A stretch of 64,000 nt of DNA, from NCBI GenBank assembly GCA_930633495.1, contig CAKNFJ010000001.1:868001-932000 (forward strand), written 5' to 3'. Of this stretch, positions 37,215 to 45,816 are shown piece by piece; the first letter of the stretch is position 1, and every line of letters starts with the position of its first letter. The position numbers were made by a program, and so were the translations under genes. This DNA is from Hyphomicrobiales bacterium. GTDB taxonomy: Bacteria; Pseudomonadota; Alphaproteobacteria; Rhizobiales; Beijerinckiaceae. The notes beneath the pieces were generated by a model. That model was not told the DNA's origin. It made no database searches and saw only the letters and a list, made by a program, of their open reading frames with translations.

Positions 37215-37535
37215 TCAGCCCTGGCGCGCGGGCGTACGGACGACGAGGCCGTCGAGATCGTCCCTGATGCGGATCTGGCAGGAAAGGCGCGAGTTCGGCC
37301 GGACGTCGAACGCGAAGTCCAGCATGTCCTCCTCCATCGGCTCGGCGTGGCCGACGGCCGGCATCCAGGCATCGTCCACATAGACATGGCAGGTCGCGCA
37401 GGCGCAGGCGCCGCCGCATTCGGCCTCGATGCCGGGCACGGCGTTGCGGATCGCCGTCTCCATCACCGTGGAGCCGGTCTCGCCCTCGACGGTGCGGCTC
37501 TCTCCGTGAGCGTCGATGAAGGTGATGTTCGGCAT
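37215..37535 (-). CDS. [2Fe-2S] ferredoxin, adrenodoxin type
   Basis: A 106-residue electron carrier. The cluster ligands are C40, C46, C49 and C86, spaced C-x5-C-x2-C-x36-C as in adrenodoxin-type ferredoxins ([14 protein letters not shown] and LSCQI). An extra C44 lies inside the loop. The start [11 protein letters not shown] at 37535 is typical; the upstream open frame runs through palindromic repeats and is not used. No reductase or P450 partner is adjacent, so the redox partner is unknown. Confidence 0.92.
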   Translation of the reverse strand: MPNITFIDAHGESRTVEGETGSTVMETAIRNAVPGIEAECGGACACATCHVYVDDAWMPAVGHAEPMEEDMLDFAFDVRPNSRLSCQIRIRDDLDGLVVRTPARQG

Positions 37536-37570
37536 GGGGAACTCCGGCGGGCGATTGCGGCTCCCGCTTA

Positions 37571-37619
37571 GAGCATGTTCCGCAAAAGTGGAAACCACTT
37601 TTGCGACAAGAACATGCTC
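37571..37619. repeat. Palindromic repeat of the AAAAGTGGAA type
   Basis: The outer arms GAGCATGTTC (37571-37580) and GAACATGCTC (37610-37619) and the inner arms CGCAAAAGTGG (37581-37591) and CCACTTTTGCG (37595-37605) form one long hairpin with a 3-nt loop and a 4-nt bulge. It resembles the element at 17499-17546. Confidence 0.88.
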
Positions 37620-37629
37620 AGCTTTTTGG

Positions 37630-37680
37630 CTCCGCGCGCTTTCCGTTCGGCTGGACCAGCCGAACGGAAAGCGCGCGGAG
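37630..37680. repeat. 51-bp perfect palindrome
   Basis: The arms of 25 bp are exact reverse complements around a single central A at 37655. They begin CTCCGCGCGCTTTCCG and end CGGAAAGCGCGCGGAG. It lies 10 bp from the previous palindrome, between the ferredoxin and Hpt genes. It may block or end transcription of hpt before the ferredoxin gene. Confidence 0.92.
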
Positions 37681-37726
37681 CATTTCAAAGCGGCACGAAA
37701 CCGGGCTTGGCGCCGCAGCGCCCTGT

Positions 37727-38065
37727 TCAGGCCGCGTGATCCAGCCGGGTGATCGCCGCGCGCGCCTCGGCGGCCGCCAGCGTCAGCGCGTCGAGGGCGT
37801 CGTCACCGGGCCCGACCGCCGATGCGCCGAGGGCCTGCTCGATCCGGTCGGCCGCATCCGCAACCCCCCAGGCACCGACCGCGCGGGCGGCCCCCTTCAG
37901 CGTATGCGCAGCATCCATCCGGGCCTGCTTCTCCGCATCGCCATGGATGGTGCGCAGGAGCCGCACGCATTGCTGCGCGAACAGCGCCAGCAACTCGCGT
38001 TCGAGTTCATGGTCGCCGTCGGTCTGGCGGGAGAGATGCTCGATATCGATCGCGGACTGGGGCAT
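37727..38065 (-). CDS. Orphan Hpt (histidine phosphotransfer) domain protein
   Basis: A 112-residue protein made of a single Hpt four-helix domain. The phosphoacceptor site is [20 protein letters not shown], matching the HxLKGxxxxxG consensus, with His about residue 53. The N terminus ([33 protein letters not shown]) matches family helices. It would shuttle phosphate between a hybrid kinase and a response regulator, neither of which is encoded nearby. It is divergent from the giant GPR-like gene, and a CtrA-like box lies in the shared 258-bp region. Confidence 0.87.
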   Translation of the reverse strand: MPQSAIDIEHLSRQTDGDHELERELLALFAQQCVRLLRTIHGDAEKQARMDAAHTLKGAARAVGAWGVADAADRIEQALGASAVGPGDDALDALTLAAAEARAAITRLDHAA

Positions 38066-38137
38066 AGGGTTACTCGCAATGCCTGAAAGCTGGCCTCGGC
38101 ACGAACGGCAATCGCATCCGAGTGAGCGCCAGGATGG

Positions 38138-38156
38138 TAAACGAGGCGTTAACGAC
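38138..38156 (-). promoter_or_regulatory. CtrA-like binding site between hpt and the GPR-like gene
   Basis: On the minus strand the sequence reads TTAA, seven bases, then TTTACCAT (plus-strand positions about 38134-38152). This is one mismatch from the CtrA consensus TTAA-N7-TTAACCAT. It is about 75 bp upstream of hpt and 172 bp upstream of the giant gene. In alphaproteobacteria CtrA times cell-cycle and polarity genes. The match was found by eye and binding is inferred. Confidence 0.45.
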
Positions 38157-38323
38157 GTTTGTGAATCTCGCGGTCAAATGGGTTTCCAAGGGTCCGGGGC
38201 TCCACTACCCTTCCAATTGGTAAATGATGGGCGCACTGTCTCCGATCATCCCGGCCAGAGGCGGCAAGGGACGGCGGAACATTCTTTCGTGCCCTATCAT
38301 CAGTAGCGTGGCGAGGCGGCAAG

Positions 38324-41300
38324 ATGAATCGACCCAAGAAGCTCCAGGACCCCACTGAAGCTGCGATGTCGGCGATCGAGGAGGCGCTCCGCCTCGATCA
38401 GCCCAAGGGCGAGGCCGAGACACCCGTCAGCACCGAGCCCCGATTGCCGGCGACGAGCGAAGGCGACCTCAAGCTCGAACTGCCTCGCGTCGAGCCCGCC
38501 CCTGTCGTGGCTCAGCCCGCGCCCGTGCCGCCGCCGGCCGCGCAGCCCACCCCGCCGCGCGCCGCGATCGCACCCGACACCAGCCGCGTCGCCAATGACG
38601 ACCGCCGCGATTCGAGCTCGCTGGTGCAGGCCTTCGCCGTGCGCCCGTCCCGCAAGCCCTACTGGTTCGCCGCGCTCGCCTCGCTGGCCTGGCTGGGCGG
38701 CGCCGCCTTCGTCCTGCTCGGCCGCTACGGCTCGTTCAGCAACGGCCTGCCCGAGCCGGTCGCCAGCTTCGGCATCGGCGAGTGGACGTTGCTCGCGCTC
38801 TCGATCGGCGCGCCGGTCGTGTTTTTCTTCGTCCTGGCGGCGCTCTATCGCCGCACGCAGGAAATGCGCCTGATCTCGCGCGCGATGACCGAAGTCGCAT
38901 TGCGCCTCGCGGAGCCGGAAGTCGCGGGTGCCGATTCCGTGCTGTCGCTCAGCCAGACCATCCGCCGCGAAGTCGCCGCCATGGGCGACGGCATCGAGCG
39001 TGCCGTGGCGCGCGCCGGCGAGCTGGAGACGATCGTGCGCGGCGAGATCTCGACGCTCGAACGCGCCTATGCCGACAACGAAATCCGCCTGCGTTCGCTA
39101 ATCGACGAGCTCGTCACCCAGCGCGAGGCCGTGGTCGGCAATGCCGAGCGCGTGAAGCTTGCGATCAGCGGCGCCCATGACGGGCTCGCCAAGGATCTCG
39201 ACAGCGCCAGCCGCGTCATCGCCGAGGCGGTCGCGCAGGCGGGCGACCGCGTCACCGGCTCGCTCGGCGCCAAGGGCGACCAGATCACCCAGGCGCTCGG
39301 CCGCGCCGGCGAACGGATGGTCGAGGAGATCAGCGGCCGCGGGCATGACCTCGTCGAACGGCTGCAAGTGACGTCCGGCGAAGTTTCGGAGCGCCTCGCC
39401 GGAGCCAGCGACAACCTCTCGACCATGCTCGACGGCCGCGCCAAGGAAATCGCGGCCTCGCTGGAGCGGACTGGCGCGTCCCTGACCGACGGACTGACCA
39501 CCAGCGCCCAGGGCGTCACCCGCGCCATCAGCGAAACCGGCACGCAGGTCGCAGACTCGCTGACGGCCCGCGTCGATGTCGTCAACGAGACGCTGAAGAC
39601 CACCGGCGAAGCGCTGGCGAAGGACATTTCGACCCGCGGCACCGAGGCGGCCGAACGCTTCGAGACCAGCAGCCGCAGCATGGTGGCGCTGATCGAAAGC
39701 CAGAGCGAAGCCCTGCAGAAGCGCCTGTCGGAGTCCGGCGAAGCCCTGCGCAGCGCCCTCTCCGACGAAGGCGAGAGCGTCACCACCCGCCTCGCCGAGG
39801 TCGGCCGCGGCGTCAACGGCCTGCTCACGCGCCAGAACGAGGCCATCGCCACGCGCCTCGCCCAGGTCGGCGAAAGCGTGCACGCGCTCATCGGCAGCCA
39901 TGGCGACACGCTGGTGGGCCGCCTCAACGACACCGCCCGCACCGTCGACGACGTGCTGCGCGAGCGCAGCGAAGCGATCATCCTGCGTGTCGGCGACGTC
40001 AGCCAGAATCTGAGCGACGCCGTCGAGAAGCATGGCGACAGCCTGACGAGCCGCATCACCGAGGTTGCCGGACAGGTGCATGGCCTGTTCACCGAACAGG
40101 GCGGCAACCTGGTCGAGCGCCTTGGCGAAACCGGCGAGACGGTTCATGCGCTGCTCGACCAGCAGACCGAAAAGCTCGTCGACCGCGTCGCCGGCGCCGG
40201 GCGCGAACTGGCCAATCTCGTCGGCGAGCAGAGCGGCTCCGCCGTCGCCCGCGTCTCCGAAGCCGGCAGCGAACTCGCCCGCCTGCTGGCGGAGCGCAGC
40301 GAAGCCGCCGTCGCCAGCGTCTCGGACGCCGGCCGCAGCCTGACCGCGCTCATGGGCGAACAGGGCGACGCGACCGTCGCGCGTGTCGCCGAAGCCGGCA
40401 GCGGCCTCGCCCGCCTGCTCGCCGAGCGCAGCGAAGCGGCCGTTGCCAGCGTCTCGAATGCCGGCCAGAACCTGGCCACCCTCATGGACGAGCAGAGCAA
40501 TGCCTCTGTCGCTCGCGTTGCCGAAGCCGGCAACGGGCTCGCCCGCCTGCTCGCCGAGCGCAGCGAGGCGGCCGTCGCGGACGTCTCGAACGCCGGCCAG
40601 AGCCTGGCTGCCCTCATGGGCGAACAGAGCGACGCCACGGTCGCCCGCGTCGCCAATGCGGGTGCCGATGTCGCGCGCCTGCTGTCGGAGCGCAGCGAAG
40701 CGTTGGTCGCCAGCGTGTCCGGCGCCGTCAACACCGTCGAAACGCGCCTGCGCGACGAGAGCGAGCTGCTCGTCGGCCGCCTGTCGCAGGCCGGCCAGGA
40801 GGTCGGCAGCGTCGTCAGCAGCCAGAGCGAGCGCCTGATCTCCGGCCTCTCCGAGACCGGCATGCGCGTCAGCGCCCTGCTGGAGGAGCAGGCCGGCGCG
40901 ATGACGGTCAAGGTTTCGCAGGCCGGACTCGAGATCAAGGACCTGCTCGGCAGCGAGAGCCAGGCGCTGGCCAGCCGCGTCGCCGATGTCGGCCGCTCGG
41001 TGCACGGCATCCTGGCGGAACGCAGCAATGCGCTGATCTCCCGCCTCGCCGAAACCGGCGAGAGCATCGACCAGAGGCTCGAAGCGCGCGGCGCGACCCT
41101 TGCCAGCCGCATCACCGACAGCGTCGAGGCAGCCCAGAGCGCCCTTGAACAGCAGCAGACCGGCTTCCTCGCCATCGTCGGCGAGACCGGCGACAAGGTC
41201 GGCGCCCTGCTCGGCGAGCAGCGCGAGACGATGGTCCGCGACCTCGTCAACACCGGCCGCGAAGTCCACACCCTGCTCGGCGAGCAGAGCGAAGACCTCG

Positions 41301-44300
41301 CACGCCGCATGACCGAGGCGACCCGCACCCTCACCGAGACGATCAATGTCGACGGCCGTCACGTCGCCGACCGCGTCACCGAGGCGACGCAGGGCCTGCG
41401 CGACACCTTCACGGTCCATGCCGAGGAGGCGCGCACCCTGCTCGCCGGCACCGGCCGCGAGATCGTGCTGGCGCTCACCCAACAGGGCGGGCGCGTCAAC
41501 GAGGCGCTCTCCGCCAATGCCGAGTCGATGCTGCGCTCGGTCGAGGGCCGCGCCCAGGCGCTGACCGAGGCCCTGGCGCTGCGCCACGACGCGCTGACCC
41601 GCCTCTTCGACGAGCGCGGTCGCGAGATCGAATCCGCTCTCGGCACGCGCATGGCGACGCTGTCCACCTTGTTCGACACGCAGGGCCGCGAGATCGAAAC
41701 CTCGCTTGGCGCCCGCCTGTCGGCGCTGTCCAGCCTCTTCGACACGCAGGGCCGCGACGTCGAGGCGGCGCTCGGCGCCCGCCTGACCGCCTTCGAGGAC
41801 CTGATCGTCCATCAGGGCGGCGCGCTCACCGCCAAGATCGCTGGCGACGCCCGCGAGCTGACGGACGCGCTGCATGGCGGCATCGCCCAGGTCGAGAAGC
41901 TGATCTCGGAAGACGGCGTCTCGCTGGCGGACAAGGTCGGCACCCGCGCGCTGGAAGCGGCGGAGCTGCTCGCAGAGCGCACCCGCGAGGCGGCCGACGC
42001 GATGGAATCGCAGATCAAGCTGTTTGAGGACCGCTCGGGCGCCAAGAGCGCCGAGATCGCCGGCGCGCTCGACAGCCTGATCGCCCGCATCGATGGCAGC
42101 CTCGGTTCGCGCGCCACCGCCCTCAACGAGGCGCTGGTCGAGCGCACGGTCGACATCGCCCGCGTGCTCGCCGAGGGCGGCCGCGACGTCACCCGCGCGC
42201 TCGCCGCCAAGGCGGACGAGATCGGCGAGGCCGTCACCTCGAAGAGCGAATCCCTCACCCGCACGCTCAGCGACAAGGCCGACAGCATCAACGCCACGCT
42301 CGGCGGCCGCGCCCTGCAGATCGCCGACACGCTCGACCAGAGCGTCGCGCGTTTCGAGGAGCGCGTCGTCAACCGGCTCGACACCGTCTCGCACACGCTC
42401 GACAGCCGCGGCGACGAGATCGCCACCACGCTGCAGGGCCGCTCTGAGGCGATCGCCGCCACCCTGGCCGAACGGGCGCAGGAGCTGCGTTCCCTGTTCG
42501 ACGAGCGGGGCAGCGGCATGGTCTCGTCGCTCGCCGAGCAGAGCGAAGCCATCGCGGCGGCGCTCACCGAGCGCGCGGAACAGCTGCGCACCCTGTTCGA
42601 CGACCGTGGGCTCGGCATCGTCGCCGCCCTCGGCCGCCGGGGTGATGCGATCTCCGGCGCGCTCGACCAGCGCGCCGAGCAGCTGCGCGCGATCTTCGAG
42701 GATCAGGGCGCAGGCGTCGTCACCGCGCTCGAACGCCAGGGCGCGGCGATCGCGGCCTCTCTGGAAGAGAAGACGGATTCACTGCGCGCCGCCTTCGACA
42801 GCAAGGGCCATGGCCTCGTCGAGGTTCTGGGCCGGCAGAGCGAGACGCTCACGCAGTCGCTCGACGAGCGGGTCGAGGCGCTGCGCTCCGTCTTCGATGC
42901 TAAGGGCAACGGCGCCGTCGAGGCGCTGAACCAGCGCGGCGAGGCGCTTGCGGCCGAGTTCGCCACGGTCGGCGAGACGATGGTCCGCGCGCTCGAAAGC
43001 CGTGGCAACGCCATCATGGTTGGCCTGCGCGACCGGGGCGCCGCCATCGCCGGCGCGGTCGAGGCCTCGACCAATGCGCTGCGCGAGACGCTCGAATCCG
43101 GCTCGAAGCAGTCGGTCGAGGCGCTGGTCGGCACGAACGAGCAGCTGCGCGAGGAGCTGGGCGGCATGCTTGGCCGCCTCGGCGAGGCGAACAAGCTGAT
43201 GCAGCAGATCGTCAACGGCGCGAACACGAACCTCGCCGCCGTCGAGAACAGCCTCTCGGCCCGCGTCGGCGAGCTGCAGAACGTGATCGGCTCGGTGATG
43301 GCCGAAGCCGGCAACGCCTCGCAGCAGGTCAGCACGCAGATCGCCGATCTGAAGAGCTTCTCGGAAGGCACGCTGCGCGAGGCGACGGCGCTGGTCGGCA
43401 AACTCGACGAGCGCGGCACCTCGCTCAACGAGGCGACCGAAGCCAGCGCCGCGGCGCTCAATGCCGTGGCCGGTCGGCTGGAGCAGATCGAGGAGCGCGT
43501 CGGCAAGGCGCTGGCCGAACGCCGGGATGCGCTCGCGCAGCTGCACGGGCTCATCGCCAGCCGCACCGAGGATGTCGAGTCGATCACCCGCTCCTTCGCG
43601 TCGCTCATCGACGAGTCGCTCGGCACCGCCGAGGCGCGGGCTCGCCAGATCGGCACCGTGCTCTCCGACTCGGCGGAATCCACGACCAGCGCCATCGCGC
43701 AGCAGTTCGAGTCGATCCGGGCTGCGACCGGCAAGGAGCGCGAACGCACTGCGGAGGCCCTGCGTGGCGCCTATGCCCAGGTTTCGGCGGAGATCAACGG
43801 CGAAATCACCAAGGTGACCGAGCGCTTCCAGCAGGCGGCGCAGGACATGCGCGGCATCACCGGGGATATCCAGCGCGAGCTGGAGGCGACCCGCGCCGAA
43901 CTGAAGCGCGGCGTGCTCGAAATGCCGCAGGAGGCGCAGGAGTCGACCTCGACCATGCGTCGCGTCGTGGCCGAGCAGATCAAGGCCTTGAACGATCTCA
44001 CCGAGATCGTGACGCGCGCCGGCCGGCGCGGCGATGTCTCGATGCCGCTCGACCACATCGCGAGCCGGCGCAGCCCCGTCGCCGCCGTGGCGGCCCCTGC
44101 CCCGGCCCGACCCGCCCCGGCGGCGGCGCCGGCGCCCCAGCCGAAACCGGCAGCGCCCGAACCCCTGCTGCGGCCGTCGCTCGACGCTTCGGCCGAGGAG
44201 CCCCGCAACGGCACGGCTCACGCCGAGCCGCGCGGCGAAGTCGCCCCTGCCCCGAGCCGCCCGGCGCCCGCACCGGATGCGTCGCGGCGCGCGGCGGAAG

Positions 44301-44743
44301 CCGCTCCGCAGCAGCCGGCCAAGGCCGGCTGGCTCTCGGACCTGCTGAGCCGCGCCTCGCGCGAGGACAAGCAGCCGGAGCCGAGCAAGCCGACGACGCA
44401 CTCGATCGAGAAGCTCGACTCACTCTCGGTCGACATCGCCCGGATGATCGACCATGACGCGGCCGTCGAATTGTGGGACCGCTACAAGCGCGGCGAGCGC
44501 AATGTCTTCACCCGCCGGCTCTACACGCTGCAGGGCCAGCAGACCTTCGACGACATCCGCCGCAAGTACCGGCGCGATCCGGAGTTCAAGGAGACCGTCG
44601 ACCGCTATATCGACGAGTTCGAGCGCCTGCTCGGCGAAGCGGCCAAGGACGACCGCGACTCGATGGTGGCGAAGACCTACCTCACCTCGGAGACCGGCAA
44701 GGTCTACACGATGCTGGCCCATGCCAGCGGCCGCTTCGAATAA
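38324..44743 (+). CDS. Giant coiled-coil membrane protein, growth pole ring (GPR/RgsE)-like
   Basis: A 2139-residue protein. Residues 1-105 are a Pro/Ala/Glu-rich cytoplasmic N terminus. Two membrane segments follow at about 113-132 (FAALASLAWLGGAAFVLLGR) and 152-174. About 1700 residues are then built of heptad-like 22-residue units (for example LARLLAERSEAAVASVSxAG), resembling apolipoprotein A repeats. A Pro/Ala linker (about 1920-2010) precedes a conserved C-terminal domain (DIARMIDHDAAVELWDRYKRG to LAHASGRFE). Size, two N-terminal spans and apolipoprotein-like repeats match GPR of Agrobacterium and RgsE of Sinorhizobium, which form a ring at the growing pole and are needed for rod shape. 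The match is from memory of family architecture. A strong terminator follows. Confidence 0.82.
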   Translation: MNRPKKLQDPTEAAMSAIEEALRLDQPKGEAETPVSTEPRLPATSEGDLKLELPRVEPAPVVAQPAPVPPPAAQPTPPRAAIAPDTSRVANDDRRDSSSLVQAFAVRPSRKPYWFAALASLAWLGGAAFVLLGRYGSFSNGLPEPVASFGIGEWTLLALSIGAPVVFFFVLAALYRRTQEMRLISRAMTEVALRLAEPEVAGADSVLSLSQTIRREVAAMGDGIERAVARAGELETIVRGEISTLERAYADNEIRLRSLIDELVTQREAVVGNAERVKLAISGAHDGLAKDLDSASRVIAEAVAQAGDRVTGSLGAKGDQITQALGRAGERMVEEISGRGHDLVERLQVTSGEVSERLAGASDNLSTMLDGRAKEIAASLERTGASLTDGLTTSAQGVTRAISETGTQVADSLTARVDVVNETLKTTGEALAKDISTRGTEAAERFETSSRSMVALIESQSEALQKRLSESGEALRSALSDEGESVTTRLAEVGRGVNGLLTRQNEAIATRLAQVGESVHALIGSHGDTLVGRLNDTARTVDDVLRERSEAIILRVGDVSQNLSDAVEKHGDSLTSRITEVAGQVHGLFTEQGGNLVERLGETGETVHALLDQQTEKLVDRVAGAGRELANLVGEQSGSAVARVSEAGSELARLLAERSEAAVASVSDAGRSLTALMGEQGDATVARVAEAGSGLARLLAERSEAAVASVSNAGQNLATLMDEQSNASVARVAEAGNGLARLLAERSEAAVADVSNAGQSLAALMGEQSDATVARVANAGADVARLLSERSEALVASVSGAVNTVETRLRDESELLVGRLSQAGQEVGSVVSSQSERLISGLSETGMRVSALLEEQAGAMTVKVSQAGLEIKDLLGSESQALASRVADVGRSVHGILAERSNALISRLAETGESIDQRLEARGATLASRITDSVEAAQSALEQQQTGFLAIVGETGDKVGALLGEQRETMVRDLVNTGREVHTLLGEQSEDLARRMTEATRTLTETINVDGRHVADRVTEATQGLRDTFTVHAEEARTLLAGTGREIVLALTQQGGRVNEALSANAESMLRSVEGRAQALTEALALRHDALTRLFDERGREIESALGTRMATLSTLFDTQGREIETSLGARLSALSSLFDTQGRDVEAALGARLTAFEDLIVHQGGALTAKIAGDARELTDALHGGIAQVEKLISEDGVSLADKVGTRALEAAELLAERTREAADAMESQIKLFEDRSGAKSAEIAGALDSLIARIDGSLGSRATALNEALVERTVDIARVLAEGGRDVTRALAAKADEIGEAVTSKSESLTRTLSDKADSINATLGGRALQIADTLDQSVARFEERVVNRLDTVSHTLDSRGDEIATTLQGRSEAIAATLAERAQELRSLFDERGSGMVSSLAEQSEAIAAALTERAEQLRTLFDDRGLGIVAALGRRGDAISGALDQRAEQLRAIFEDQGAGVVTALERQGAAIAASLEEKTDSLRAAFDSKGHGLVEVLGRQSETLTQSLDERVEALRSVFDAKGNGAVEALNQRGEALAAEFATVGETMVRALESRGNAIMVGLRDRGAAIAGAVEASTNALRETLESGSKQSVEALVGTNEQLREELGGMLGRLGEANKLMQQIVNGANTNLAAVENSLSARVGELQNVIGSVMAEAGNASQQVSTQIADLKSFSEGTLREATALVGKLDERGTSLNEATEASAAALNAVAGRLEQIEERVGKALAERRDALAQLHGLIASRTEDVESITRSFASLIDESLGTAEARARQIGTVLSDSAESTTSAIAQQFESIRAATGKERERTAEALRGAYAQVSAEINGEITKVTERFQQAAQDMRGITGDIQRELEATRAELKRGVLEMPQEAQESTSTMRRVVAEQIKALNDLTEIVTRAGRRGDVSMPLDHIASRRSPVAAVAAPAPARPAPAAAPAPQPKPAAPEPLLRPSLDASAEEPRNGTAHAEPRGEVAPAPSRPAPAPDASRRAAEAAPQQPAKAGWLSDLLSRASREDKQPEPSKPTTHSIEKLDSLSVDIARMIDHDAAVELWDRYKRGERNVFTRRLYTLQGQQTFDDIRRKYRRDPEFKETVDRYIDEFERLLGEAAKDDRDSMVAKTYLTSETGKVYTMLAHASGRFE
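40238..40765 (+). repeat. Four tandem 132-bp (44-residue) repeats inside the GPR-like gene
   Basis: Units start at 40238, 40370, 40502 and 40634 (residues 639-814). Each encodes two 22-residue halves of the pattern VARVxEAGxxLARLLAERSE and AAVASVSxAGxxLxALMxEQSx. Units 1 to 3 are very similar even in DNA, while unit 4 has drifted. The surrounding protein has the same 22-residue rhythm but is far more diverged, so these copies are a recent local amplification. Confidence 0.85.
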
Positions 44744-44768
44744 GCCGCCGCTCAGCGGACCGAAACAC

Positions 44769-44800
44769 GAAGGGCCGCCCGAGAGGGCGGCCCTTCCTTT
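44769..44800 (+). terminator. Intrinsic terminator after the GPR-like gene
   Basis: GAAGGGCCGCCC (44769-44780) and GGGCGGCCCTTC (44785-44796) form a perfect 12-bp stem with a GAGA tetraloop, followed by CTTT. It lies 26 bp after the stop codon. Confidence 0.88.
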
Positions 44801-44856
44801 ATGGCGCGCGGCAGCCGCTGGAGCGGGTTTTGATCCGACTGAAACACCCTCCTCCT

Positions 44857-44893
44857 TGAGCGCTTCGTCGCTTCGTTCCTCGCGATGACGGCT
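44857..44893. repeat. Half-copy of a dispersed repeat
   Basis: GCTTCGTCGCTTCGTTCCTCGCGATGACGG closely matches the right arm of the inverted repeat at 58693-58792 (GCTTCGTCGCTTCGCTCCTCGCAATGACGG). The left arm is missing, so this is a solitary half-element. Confidence 0.6.
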
Positions 44894-44913
44894 CAGCCCG
44901 CCCGGAAACGGCT

Positions 44914-45627
44914 CTAGGCCGCTGCTCTGAAGCGTGCCTCGCCGCGATTGAGGAAGCAGGTCTTGTCGAACAGGGAGAGGTCGAGCGGATTCGGCAGGCG
45001 TATATCCGAGATATCCGGAAACGGCTTGCCCGACGCTTCGTAGGAGCGGTCGACCTGCGAGATGAAGACCAGGATCAGCCCCCGCTCCCGTGCGAAGGCC
45101 CGCAGCGACCTGACCTGAACAGCCAGCTCCGGCGTATCGCGGCGCTGATCGAGCAGTTGCAGATAATCGATCACGGCCACGGTGCCGGGCGGTGCGGCCC
45201 CCAGCGCCCTGGTGATGTAGTCGGCGCTGATCGCATCGGAGCAATCGCAATCGAACAGGCCGGAAAGCTCGCCCGGAGCGATGCCGAGCGCCTGCAGGCG
45301 ATCAGCGACATCCAAAGGCGTGTACTCGAGCGTGAAGAAGACACCGCGCCGACCCGCCCGAACGGCTTCGGCCAGCAAGGCGAGGCTCGCCAGAGTCTTG
45401 CCCTGGCCCGGCCGCCCCGCCATCAGCACGAGATCTCCGGGCGAAAGCTGGGCCAACAGCGTGCCGGCTGGTCCTGCCGCGGGCTGCCGCGCCACCAGCA
45501 GACTCCAGCTGCGATACCCCTCCTCGGCGGCCACGCGGTCGAGAGCCGCATGGAGCGGCGTTCGTTCCCGGCGGCTCAGCAGCCTGGCCTTGCGCTTCAG
45601 TCGATGGATCGGGGCGGACAACATCAT
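44914..45627 (-). CDS. DnaB-C-like RecA-fold ATPase lacking the DnaB N-terminal domain
   Basis: A 237-residue protein resembling the C-terminal motor of replicative helicase DnaB. Walker A is GRPGQGKT at residues 71-78, Walker B is VAVIDYLQLLDQ, and VFISQVDRSYE matches the sensor/Q region. The usual DnaB N-terminal domain is absent and the first 55 residues are basic (HRLKRKARLLSRRERTP). It is far shorter than DnaB (about 450-500 residues), so it is not the replicative helicase. It is convergent with the GPR-like gene across the terminator. Function unknown; a DNA-dependent ATPase is a reasonable inference. Confidence 0.75.
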   Translation of the reverse strand: MMLSAPIHRLKRKARLLSRRERTPLHAALDRVAAEEGYRSWSLLVARQPAAGPAGTLLAQLSPGDLVLMAGRPGQGKTLASLALLAEAVRAGRRGVFFTLEYTPLDVADRLQALGIAPGELSGLFDCDCSDAISADYITRALGAAPPGTVAVIDYLQLLDQRRDTPELAVQVRSLRAFARERGLILVFISQVDRSYEASGKPFPDISDIRLPNPLDLSLFDKTCFLNRGEARFRAAA

Positions 45628-45816
45628 GACATCAACCTCCTATCGCGTGCAGCGCGCGCAATCCCTCCTCATGCGTGTTGCCCGGACAGTCGGTCAGGTC
45701 GTCATGGATGCCCCGTATGATCATACTTCCCCGGCTGGAGGGGGGAGGCGCGGGCCGAGCCAGAATCGGATTCTAGCTGCATCCGGAGCTTTGGAAAACG
45801 GCGGATGCAAGCGGCC

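Noticed and set aside
40238..40765. CRISPR-like array
   Set aside because: The 132-bp periodic repeats are in-frame coding units without unique spacers; they encode coiled-coil segments.
39098..42394. Long minus-strand open frame (about 1098 codons) opposite the GPR-like gene
   Set aside because: It is a mirror of the plus-strand codon pattern in very GC-rich repetitive DNA. Its translation is a monotonous Ala/Gly/Asp/Leu mix without family motifs, while the plus frame has a coherent architecture and its own terminator.
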